64,000 nucleotides of DNA from Pseudobutyrivibrio sp. YE44. Lineage in GTDB: Bacteria; Bacillota; Clostridia; Lachnospirales; Lachnospiraceae. Location: contig NZ_FMXT01000001.1 in the NCBI RefSeq assembly GCF_900104335.1, positions 186,001 to 250,000 of the forward strand. The letters are read 5' to 3'. Positions within the stretch are counted from its first letter, which is position 1, and each line of letters opens with the position of its first letter. Shown piece after piece: positions 54,851 to 62,427 of this stretch. The translations under genes were made by a program, and so were the position numbers. The notes under the pieces were generated by a model. It searched no databases and was not told the DNA's origin. It saw nothing but the letters and a program-made list of their open reading frames with translations.

Positions 54851-55384
54851 ATGAATAAAATTAGAGTCTTTGATGTAATAATTCTTATATTAATTTGCAT
54901 TAGTTTGGGTTTGAATCTAATGGTTTTAAAGAAATTGGATGTTGAATCTGACGCTTCTAATACTGAAATTAGTACAGACATTGATAAAAAATCTGCTGAT
55001 TTTGATTATAACAATATAACGACTATATGCCTTTATAAAGACTTTGATGGTGAGAGACGTATTGGTGAACATAATTATACTTTTGAGTTAAGAGAAAATA
55101 GAAATAAAGCAGAATTTCATTATCAAGGCTCAGAAGATGATTATGATTATCATGCTGGCGATTTTTCTATGTCTGCATTTGAAGGTTTATTGGCAAAAGT
55201 AACAGAAGAAGAATTGTCTATTTATGAACCGCAATCAGATGCTAATGGTAAGCTTATATACACTACAGAAGATTATGTAATATCATTAAGACATCCAGGA
55301 GATAATGAGCCTACATATTTTAGTGCACCTTCAAATATAGATGAAATTGTAAGTATTTTTGACGGAATGAAGGATTCTTTATAA
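54851..55384 (+). CDS. Membrane-anchored extracellular protein, unknown
   Basis: A 177-residue protein. One N-terminal hydrophobic segment (residues about 8-27, VIILILICISLGLNLMVL) without a lipobox cysteine is followed by a hydrophilic, aspartate-rich domain with YTFELRENRNKAEFHYQGSE and DDYDYHAGDFSM. GAAAGGA precedes the ATG. Probably exported and anchored. It faces the minus-strand gene across a shared terminator. Function unknown. Confidence 0.65.
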   Translation: MNKIRVFDVIILILICISLGLNLMVLKKLDVESDASNTEISTDIDKKSADFDYNNITTICLYKDFDGERRIGEHNYTFELRENRNKAEFHYQGSEDDYDYHAGDFSMSAFEGLLAKVTEEELSIYEPQSDANGKLIYTTEDYVISLRHPGDNEPTYFSAPSNIDEIVSIFDGMKDSL

Positions 55385-55399
55385 TGGTTCCTATATAGT

Positions 55400-55432
55400 A
55401 AAGGTTAGGCTGAGGTGAAGCCTAACCTTTAT
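55400..55432. terminator. Bidirectional terminator between convergent genes
   Basis: AAAGGTTAGGCT and AGCCTAACCTTT are perfect complements around a short loop, with TATT on one side and TATAGTA on the other. It overlaps the last codons of the minus-strand gene. Confidence 0.75.
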
Positions 55433-56102
55433 TGTATGGATTTGGAATAGGTGGTTTATCTGTAAAATACCAAAGACCTGTATATTTTTTGCACCATCGA
55501 ATATAAGTGGATAGCATTTGCGGGATTTGGCTAGGACTTTTTGCACCTATTTGTTTTGCAATTTCACAGTTTCTTTTTCCAGATAGTGCTGCATTAATTA
55601 CAATAATGTATTTTGGATTTGAAGTAACTTTGTCAGCCATATCTATTAGATTGTTAAAGCTTATAATTTGTTTTAATCGTTCTGTTGTTTTTAAGTTTTT
55701 TCCATCATCATTAAGTAGTGCATCAATTTGTTTTCTAATACGTTTAGATTCAGTGCTTTCTGTATTAGAGAATATATATTGCTTTGAAAGCATTTTTGAT
55801 TTAACTAAAAATTGTTGAAAATTTGCAATATGAGTTATTTGGATACTATTTAAATTTAAAATTTGTCGTTTCATGTCTGTGAGACCTAAAAGGTCGATAT
55901 CTTTTGGTGTTATGCCATTTATTATTTTATGCATTATAAGATATAAATTAGTGTAGTAATGATATAGTGAGTCAATAATTTTTCCTAATTCCTCTGGAGA
56001 GTTTGAATCTTTAATTTCTTCAATATAATCGGTCACATAGATTGGTAAATTAAAAAGAGTTTCTTTTGATTTTTTAGTCAGTTCCTTTTCTATCGTTTTC
56101 AT
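55422..56102 (-). CDS. Unknown 226-residue protein, divergent from the methylase gene
   Basis: A lysine-rich, mostly helical protein (MKTIEKELTKKSKETLFNLP at the N-terminus). The C-terminal segment GKRNCEIAKQIGAKSPSQIPQMLSTYIRWCKK (residues about 175-206; split by eye into a helix, a turn and a helix) has a helix-turn-helix look. It lies at the left edge of the AT-rich defence island and is transcribed away from the Dam-type methylase. A controller or an accessory subunit is possible. No family recognised. Confidence 0.6.
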   Translation of the reverse strand: MKTIEKELTKKSKETLFNLPIYVTDYIEEIKDSNSPEELGKIIDSLYHYYTNLYLIMHKIINGITPKDIDLLGLTDMKRQILNLNSIQITHIANFQQFLVKSKMLSKQYIFSNTESTESKRIRKQIDALLNDDGKNLKTTERLKQIISFNNLIDMADKVTSNPKYIIVINAALSGKRNCEIAKQIGAKSPSQIPQMLSTYIRWCKKYTGLWYFTDKPPIPNPYNKG

Positions 56103-56168
56103 ATTTTGAGCACCTCATAAAAAAATCTATTATTATTATGGTACAAGACAAATGTGTTGATTTTGTTT

Positions 56169-56197
56169 TTGAGAAAACATAGGCTGTTTTTTATAAT
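56169..56197 (+). promoter_or_regulatory. Promoter of the methylase operon
   Basis: TTGAGA (56169-56174) and TATAAT (56192-56197) with a 17-base spacer, leaving a leader of about 130 bases before the methylase ATG. Confidence 0.6.
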
Positions 56198-56333
56198 ATA
56201 CAAGTAACGAAATTAATCGTACATATAAGCTTGTCTGATTGAAAACGATAATATGTTCGATTTTTTTGATTTACGGTAAGAGTATTTTTTGATAGAATGT
56301 AGGGGAATATGAAGGTAGTTTAGGAGTGAAAAA

Positions 56334-57170
56334 ATGGCAAAAAATCTATTGTTAAGCCCGATGTTGAAATGGGTCGGAGGAAAAAGGCAGTTATTGTCAG
56401 ATATAGTACCTATGATTGATGATAAATGCTCTACTTATGTAGAACCATTTGTTGGGGGTGGCGCAGTTTTGTTTAGCATGCAGCCTAGGAAAGCCATTAT
56501 TAACGATTACAATGAAGAATTAATCAATGTTTATACAACTGTTAGAGATAACTTAGAAGAATTATTAGATAAATTAAAGGAGCATGAATCTAAAAATTCA
56601 GCTGAATATTTTTATGAAATAAGAGCTTTAGACCGTGAAGAAGCTTTTGCTAATATGTCTGCTGTTGATAGAGCGGCAAGAATTATTTATCTAAATAAGA
56701 CTTGTTACAATGGATTATATAGAGTTAATTCTGCTGGACAGTTTAACTCTCCATATGGAAAGTATAAAAATCCGAATATTGTTAATGAACCTGTGATTAG
56801 AGCAATTTCTAAGTATTTTACTACAAATGATATTAAAATTCTTAATGGAGATTACAAGGATGCGTTAAAAAACATAAATAAGGATTCATTTGTTTACCTT
56901 GATCCTCCATATATGCCGATATCATCGTCATCATCTTTTACAGGATATACTGAAGGTGGTTTTGGATATAGCAAGCAAGTTGAATTAAAGGAAGAGTGTG
57001 ATAAATTAGCAAAAAAAGGGATACATTTTGTTCAATCTAATTCTGATTGTGAAGAGATTAGAGAATTGTATAAAGATTATAAGATAAAGACTGTTAAAGC
57101 CAAAAGAAGTATTAATAGTGTAGGTAATAAACGAGGAGAGATTAACGAAGTAATTATCTATAATTTTTAG
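56334..57170 (+). CDS. Dam-type (D12 class) DNA adenine methyltransferase
   Basis: A 278-residue N6-adenine methyltransferase. The SAM-binding start is LKWVGGKRQLLSDIVP (about 11-26) and EPFVGGGAVLFS (37-48). NKTCYNGLYRVNSAGQFNSP (121-140) is the family signature, and the catalytic DPPY is at residues 190-193 (SFVYLDPPYMP). It resembles DpnM/Dam enzymes, so GATC is a reasonable but unproven target. It would protect host DNA from the adjacent restriction enzyme. The next gene begins 11 bases later. Confidence 0.93.
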   Translation: MAKNLLLSPMLKWVGGKRQLLSDIVPMIDDKCSTYVEPFVGGGAVLFSMQPRKAIINDYNEELINVYTTVRDNLEELLDKLKEHESKNSAEYFYEIRALDREEAFANMSAVDRAARIIYLNKTCYNGLYRVNSAGQFNSPYGKYKNPNIVNEPVIRAISKYFTTNDIKILNGDYKDALKNINKDSFVYLDPPYMPISSSSSFTGYTEGGFGYSKQVELKEECDKLAKKGIHFVQSNSDCEEIRELYKDYKIKTVKAKRSINSVGNKRGEINEVIIYNF

Positions 57171-57181
57171 GGGGACTACAA

Positions 57182-58471
57182 ATGAATGCTAATGAGGCTT
57201 GGCAAAAGCTTATAGATAAATATAATATTTTAAAACATGTTGATGATAATGGCATTTTTCATATAAAAGCGAATGAAATCAAAGAGTTTAAGGAACCTAG
57301 GCTGATGGCAAAGTGGGACTGTAAAGCTGCTTTGCCATCTGTTTTTAAAGCTAATAATTTGAATATATTACCCGATAGTAGAACTTCGTATGTATTGGGG
57401 AGATTTCTTCTTTATAAAGAAATTCCAGAGTTAACAGAATCGGTTAATAAAATGGATTACGTTGAACTCCCAGATTATGAAACAATAGATGTTAATAATA
57501 TTTCTTCTGAAGCTAATGCAATCAATGTACTTATTCTATCTGGAATTTTAGACGATTTCCTTGAAGACGAGGGTACTGTTGAGACGTTCAATGGAAGAAT
57601 GGGGACTGGGGAATTTGATTTTGTTGTTGATACTGTAGATGGTAATAAACAATTTATAAGTGTCAGAAATGCTCAATGTGAAATTGATGGTGGTTTTGAA
57701 AATGATAGTGATGTAATTATTATGGAAGCCAAGAATGTTTTGAATGAAGACTTTCATATCAGGCAGTTATATTATCCGTATAGGTTGTGGAAAAAGAAAG
57801 TAACTAAACCAATTAGGTTAGTTTTTTCAATATATTCAAATATGATATTTCGATTGTTTGAATATAGATTTGTTGATGAAAATGATTATTCATCAATTGA
57901 ACTGGTTAAGACAAAGAATTATTCGCTACAAGATACTACAATCGAAATAGAAGATTTGATAGATGTGCGAAAGAAAACAGATGTAAAGTATCAGGATAAT
58001 CAAAATGTTGATCTAAAGGTTCCATTCATTCAGGCAAATTCTTTTGAACGAGTTATTTCATTACTCGAAAACATGAAGGATAATCCTATGACTACAGAGC
58101 AAATTGCTCAACTTATGGAATTTGATGAGAGACAGTCGGATTATTATTATAATGCAGGTGCTTACTTAGGATTGTTTGTTAAAGTTAGGGAAGATAAACA
58201 AACAAAAATTATCTTAACTAAATTGGGTGAAGAAGTACTATCCTTAAATTATAAGCAACGTCAGTTAAAGTTCGTTGAGTTAATGCTGCAACATAAAATA
58301 TTTGCCGTTTGTTTTGACATGATTCTTGAAAATGATGGTGAAATGCCAGATAAAGAAACTATCGCTGATTTAATGAGAAATTATAATGTATGTAACGAAG
58401 GACAGATTATTCGAAGAGCAAGTTCTGTTCAAGGATGGTTGAAATGGATTTTTAACCTTAGAAATTTATAG
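57182..58471 (+). CDS. Probable type II restriction endonuclease (PD-(D/E)XK)
   Basis: A 429-residue protein. CEIDGGFENDSDVIIMEAKN (residues about 166-185) has an aspartate, then E182 and K184, the arrangement of a PD-(D/E)XK active site, and is followed by HIRQLYYPYRLWKK. An earlier TGEFDFVVD strand fits the fold. The C-terminal third (about 275-430) looks like winged-helix modules (MTTEQIAQLMEFDERQSDYY). It follows a Dam-type methylase with 11 bases between, as in type II restriction-modification pairs. The cleavage site is unknown. Confidence 0.78.
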   Translation: MNANEAWQKLIDKYNILKHVDDNGIFHIKANEIKEFKEPRLMAKWDCKAALPSVFKANNLNILPDSRTSYVLGRFLLYKEIPELTESVNKMDYVELPDYETIDVNNISSEANAINVLILSGILDDFLEDEGTVETFNGRMGTGEFDFVVDTVDGNKQFISVRNAQCEIDGGFENDSDVIIMEAKNVLNEDFHIRQLYYPYRLWKKKVTKPIRLVFSIYSNMIFRLFEYRFVDENDYSSIELVKTKNYSLQDTTIEIEDLIDVRKKTDVKYQDNQNVDLKVPFIQANSFERVISLLENMKDNPMTTEQIAQLMEFDERQSDYYYNAGAYLGLFVKVREDKQTKIILTKLGEEVLSLNYKQRQLKFVELMLQHKIFAVCFDMILENDGEMPDKETIADLMRNYNVCNEGQIIRRASSVQGWLKWIFNLRNL

Positions 58472-58532
58472 TGCAATTAAAATTTATAATAATTAAGAAT
58501 GTTATGAAATCAGAAAGGGGAAAAATGGTTTA

Positions 58533-60272
58533 ATGGAGGAGAAATATACATTTCTTAAGGAATTTTATGGAAGAAAAGAATTAGAGGAAGCATATGGTGA
58601 TAATGCTTTATTATTATACGCGTTGCAATTGAAATTTGATATCGAAGATATTGATTCGATCGCCGCAGATGCGTTGACTGATGGAGCTGATGATAAGAAA
58701 TGTGATTTAATCTTTGTAGATCGAGAATTAGGTGTTGCAATCGTTGCGCAAGCATATAATAGAACTAATCCTAAAGATACAGATTTAGCAAAAGAGAATA
58801 AAGCCAGTGATTTAAATACAGCTGCAGCTTGGGTTTTTTCTGATGATACTTCAGAGGTACCTAATACTATAAAAGATGCAGTACTTGATTTACAAGATGC
58901 GATAAAAGAGCAAGCTATATCATCTGTTTGTTTTTGGTATGTTCATAATTTGGATGAAAATAATAATCCTAAGATTGCTATCGAGATGGCTAAAATACAA
59001 GAACAAGTTCAAGCAGCTGTTGATAGCAAATATTCTGAGCAAGAACTTAAAATTAATACTCTTGAAGTAGGGTTAAATACAATCCAAAAATGGTTTGATA
59101 ATTCTACAAGAAGAATATCTGTTGAAAAAGATTATATTGTTGAATGTTATAAAGGATTTGAGTTAAGTGCTGAATCTTGGAGAGCATATGTTACTGCTGT
59201 TTCAGGAAAATGGCTCCGTAATTTATATTTAGAAAATAAAGACGACTTATTTTCTGGAAATCCTAGAAATTATTTAGGAAATGCCAAGAGAAAGCATAAT
59301 ATTAATAGTGGCATTATGGATTCTGTTCAAGATGAGCCTGAGAATTTTTGGGCATATAATAATGGTGTTACAGCCTTGGTTAATGATTTCTATTATGATA
59401 ATGATAAAGATGAGTTATCAATCAAGGGGATAACTATTATTAACGGAGCACAGACTACAGGAGCTATTAGTGCCCCAGAAAATCTAGAAAACGATTTTTA
59501 TATTCCATGCAGATTTATTGTTTGTAGTAAGAAATCTATCATAGAGTCGATAATTAATAATAACAACAAACAAAATGAAATATTACCATCAGATTTAAGA
59601 AGTAATGATAAACAACAAGAACGATTACGCAATGAGTTTAAAAAATATCCAGCATTATTCTACAATGGTGGAAGAAGAGATGATACCATTGTAAAAAATA
59701 AAGTTGTTTTCGAACCATATTTAGTGGCTCAGACGATTCTTACTTTTCATGGAGACAGTGTAACTGGTTATAATGGTAGAAAACGTATTTGGGATGAAGA
59801 TAAATTGTATTCACAGGTATTTGTAGACCAATTATCAGTTGAACATATTATTTTTGTATATTCTTTGTCAAAAGCAATCGATGAGTATAAAAATAATTTG
59901 CGAAAAAAGAAAGAATCTCGTAATGATACAGAACAGCAACAAATGGAGTTTTTATCAAAACGCGGTTCTAAGATGTTGCTAATTGCAACTATCTCAGAGT
60001 GTATAGAAGATATTATGGATGTTAAAATTAGCGATAAGTGGAAACTACAGTTTAAGGATAATAGTGATTTTGAAAAGCTTATTCAATTGTGGACTTCAGT
60101 TATAAGCTCAATAATTTCATTTAATAGTAATCTGGAACCTGCATTAGAAGGGGGATTGAAAAATAAGGAACTAGTTAATTCACAAATTAAAGTTGTTAAA
60201 AGTATTGTGGCTTCAGTTAAGGGATATCTGAATACACAGTTACAAAGTGTAATTGACGAAATTCAAAAGTGA
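58533..60272 (+). CDS. AIPR family protein (abortive infection phage resistance)
   Basis: A 579-residue protein of the AIPR (PF10592) family. The core is PENFWAYNNGVTALVNDFYY (from about residue 268), GITIINGAQTTGAIS and INNNNKQNEILPSDLRSND (about 348), followed by FEPYLVAQTILTFH. The N-terminal part (about 40-75, KKCDLIFVDRELGVAIVAQA) sits where other members have a PD-(D/E)XK-like nuclease segment, but the usual QSK is QAY here. It is 61 bases after the restriction gene and is followed by a terminator, so it closes that unit. Confidence 0.87.
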   Translation: MEEKYTFLKEFYGRKELEEAYGDNALLLYALQLKFDIEDIDSIAADALTDGADDKKCDLIFVDRELGVAIVAQAYNRTNPKDTDLAKENKASDLNTAAAWVFSDDTSEVPNTIKDAVLDLQDAIKEQAISSVCFWYVHNLDENNNPKIAIEMAKIQEQVQAAVDSKYSEQELKINTLEVGLNTIQKWFDNSTRRISVEKDYIVECYKGFELSAESWRAYVTAVSGKWLRNLYLENKDDLFSGNPRNYLGNAKRKHNINSGIMDSVQDEPENFWAYNNGVTALVNDFYYDNDKDELSIKGITIINGAQTTGAISAPENLENDFYIPCRFIVCSKKSIIESIINNNNKQNEILPSDLRSNDKQQERLRNEFKKYPALFYNGGRRDDTIVKNKVVFEPYLVAQTILTFHGDSVTGYNGRKRIWDEDKLYSQVFVDQLSVEHIIFVYSLSKAIDEYKNNLRKKKESRNDTEQQQMEFLSKRGSKMLLIATISECIEDIMDVKISDKWKLQFKDNSDFEKLIQLWTSVISSIISFNSNLEPALEGGLKNKELVNSQIKVVKSIVASVKGYLNTQLQSVIDEIQK

Positions 60273-60291
60273 TTATATAAGGATAAGTAGG

Positions 60292-60330
60292 AAAGCACAC
60301 GAGATGATAATTTCGTGTGCTTTATTTATT
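60292..60330 (+). terminator. Terminator after the AIPR gene
   Basis: AAAGCACACGA pairs with TCGTGTGCTTT, 11 perfect pairs, followed by ATTTATTTTA. It separates the two parts of the defence island. Confidence 0.85.
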
Positions 60331-60418
60331 TTATAAAATTATCATAGATATTTGATATAAATATATTCATCATAGTTAGAATTATTGGAAAACAGATATA
60401 CGATTGTTAATCGGTGAA

Positions 60419-60427
60419 TGTTATAAT
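60419..60427 (+). promoter_or_regulatory. Extended -10 promoter of the helicase operon
   Basis: TG-T-TATAAT is an extended -10 box 35 bases before the TTG start; no good -35 box is visible at the usual distance. Confidence 0.5.
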
Positions 60428-60461
60428 TATACTATTAAAGGGGTTGTGAGGGGGTATACAA

Positions 60462-62417
60462 TTGAGCATAACGCTTTGGCCACGTGAATATGAAAAGAAA
60501 TCTCATATTATTCCAGAAGAAAAGGCATTATTAAGAATTGCTACTAAAAATTTTAAAGAAGGACATTTTGTTGTAGGAATAGATCCGCTTGGTATGTGTA
60601 CCAATGAAAATCATATGGGATTATATATTTCGCCAGAAGAGGGGTTAATTACATTTTCTATTTATACAGGTGATTTTATTGAGAAGATGATCGACAGCTA
60701 CATCATGATGGTAAAGATGTATGAAGATAAAATCTACAATAGATTACTTGATTCTAAAGTATTAATTTCTAGAGTAGGAGAATCAAAAATCCTAAAATTT
60801 CCATATAAGCATATTATGGTGTTTTCTAATGAAGATAGATTGAAAATGGAATGTTCCATAGAAAATAGGAAATTAATTTCGGAATATGCAACAGCAAGAA
60901 ATTTTACTCCTATAGATAACACCGATTCAAAACTTAAACTAAAAGATTTACATCTATTTAGGGATATTAGAAAGCCATATGATGCAAATTTTATTGATTT
61001 GTCAGAAGTAGAAAATGCCGCAATATTTGAAAGACTTGCACCTGAGTATGCCGTAGTAATACCAGAAAAAGAACATATAACAATCTCAGATGGTAGAAAA
61101 ACTGGTGTTTCTGATGAGGACTTACTAATTACTGGAAATGAAAGTGAGTTCAAAACATTTTTCTTGGATGATGACCAAGTTAACATAGTTAATGATATGG
61201 GAAAAGGACACAGAGTACTATTAGCTAATCCCGGTGCAGGTAAAAGTGTACTTTTATTATCTAAAGCTTTTAAATACGCAAGTATGTATAAGGATTCAAA
61301 AGTATTGTTGACATGTTTTAATAATAATTTGGCTGATTCTTATGTTTTCAAGTACAGTTGCGCTAACTTTGGGGACAATAGAAATTTATATATATTGACA
61401 TTGCATAAATTAGTTAAAAAATTATTTAATGATTGCTTAGGTAGAGGTATTGAAGGTAATATTGCAACACCAGAGGAGATAGATGAATGTATAAGGCTGG
61501 TAAAAAATGGAAATATTAAACAACGTTTTAAAGCAATTTTTATAGATGAAGTTCAAATATTTGAACCTAAGTATTTGGAGTTATGCTATGCATTATTGGA
61601 ATCACCAGTAGAAGATAGTCTTTTTTTGATGGCTGGAGATTTGAATCAAACAGTACGCTCTCAAAGTAGACGCGGAGATGCTCCTTGGAAAAAGATTGAG
61701 GGAGTTAATTTAGATTTTAAGGGGAGAGTACGTTACGTTAAAAAAAATTATCGCAATACAAAAGAGATAGGCGAATATTTAAATGCTATGCTCAAATACA
61801 TGAATCAAAAAATGGAAAATTTAGGAATAATGATTCCATCGGAATATGATTATGATTCATTTGAAGTAAACGATAGGCCATCAATTGCGTTAAAAGTAAA
61901 AACTGGTGTGACTAGAAATAACATAGTAGATGAGGTGCTAAAATCACTTTTTGAAATTGTTAATAGCTATGACGTAGCGTATTCGGATATTGCGATCATA
62001 TTTCCGTACAGACAGATGAAAAATCTTAAGTACTATTTTATGTATTGGCTCGAAAGAGAATTTAACCAAATGGGTATACCGTACTGTACTATCATTTCTT
62101 CTGAAGGAGATAAGTATAGAAGATATAGTCAAACTAGCGGTGTGGTATTAACTACAATAGATTCATCTCTTGGATTAGATTTTAAAGCAGTAATAGTAGC
62201 GGGATTATATCCGTATAATTTTGTTTATTCTGAGTCTGGAGCAAAATCTCAAGTAAAGTCGTGGGAGCAAGTTGAAAAGTTTGGACCAGAAATGAAAGAA
62301 CGGTTTATGCTCGAAGTTAGAAAAACATATACAGCTGCATCTCGCGCTAGAGAAATTTTATATGTTATAAGTGACGTCGATGAAGGTACACCTTTAAATG
62401 ATGTTATACAGGAATAG
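60462..62417 (+). CDS. SF1 (UvrD-like) helicase with an N-terminal extra domain
   Basis: A 651-residue protein starting at TTG after GAGGGGG. Residues about 1-240 are an unassigned domain containing IDPLGMCTNENHMGLYISPE and EEGLITFSIYTGDF, possibly NERD-like. The helicase part has Walker A VLLANPGAGKSVLLLSKAF (about residue 256), Walker B AIFIDEVQIFEPKYLELC (about 358), GDLNQTV, KKNYRNTKEIGEYLNAML (about 427), and C-terminal VVLTTIDSSLGLDFKAVIV and TYTAASRAREILYVIS. It is ten bases upstream of the DrmA-like gene. Confidence 0.85.
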   Translation: MSITLWPREYEKKSHIIPEEKALLRIATKNFKEGHFVVGIDPLGMCTNENHMGLYISPEEGLITFSIYTGDFIEKMIDSYIMMVKMYEDKIYNRLLDSKVLISRVGESKILKFPYKHIMVFSNEDRLKMECSIENRKLISEYATARNFTPIDNTDSKLKLKDLHLFRDIRKPYDANFIDLSEVENAAIFERLAPEYAVVIPEKEHITISDGRKTGVSDEDLLITGNESEFKTFFLDDDQVNIVNDMGKGHRVLLANPGAGKSVLLLSKAFKYASMYKDSKVLLTCFNNNLADSYVFKYSCANFGDNRNLYILTLHKLVKKLFNDCLGRGIEGNIATPEEIDECIRLVKNGNIKQRFKAIFIDEVQIFEPKYLELCYALLESPVEDSLFLMAGDLNQTVRSQSRRGDAPWKKIEGVNLDFKGRVRYVKKNYRNTKEIGEYLNAMLKYMNQKMENLGIMIPSEYDYDSFEVNDRPSIALKVKTGVTRNNIVDEVLKSLFEIVNSYDVAYSDIAIIFPYRQMKNLKYYFMYWLEREFNQMGIPYCTIISSEGDKYRRYSQTSGVVLTTIDSSLGLDFKAVIVAGLYPYNFVYSESGAKSQVKSWEQVEKFGPEMKERFMLEVRKTYTAASRAREILYVISDVDEGTPLNDVIQE

Positions 62418-62427
62418 GGGGACAATA

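Noticed and set aside
60734-61186. 150-residue minus-strand frame opposite the SF1 helicase
   Set aside because: It is the mirror of a long, well-supported helicase gene; serine- and leucine-rich translation is typical of antisense frames.
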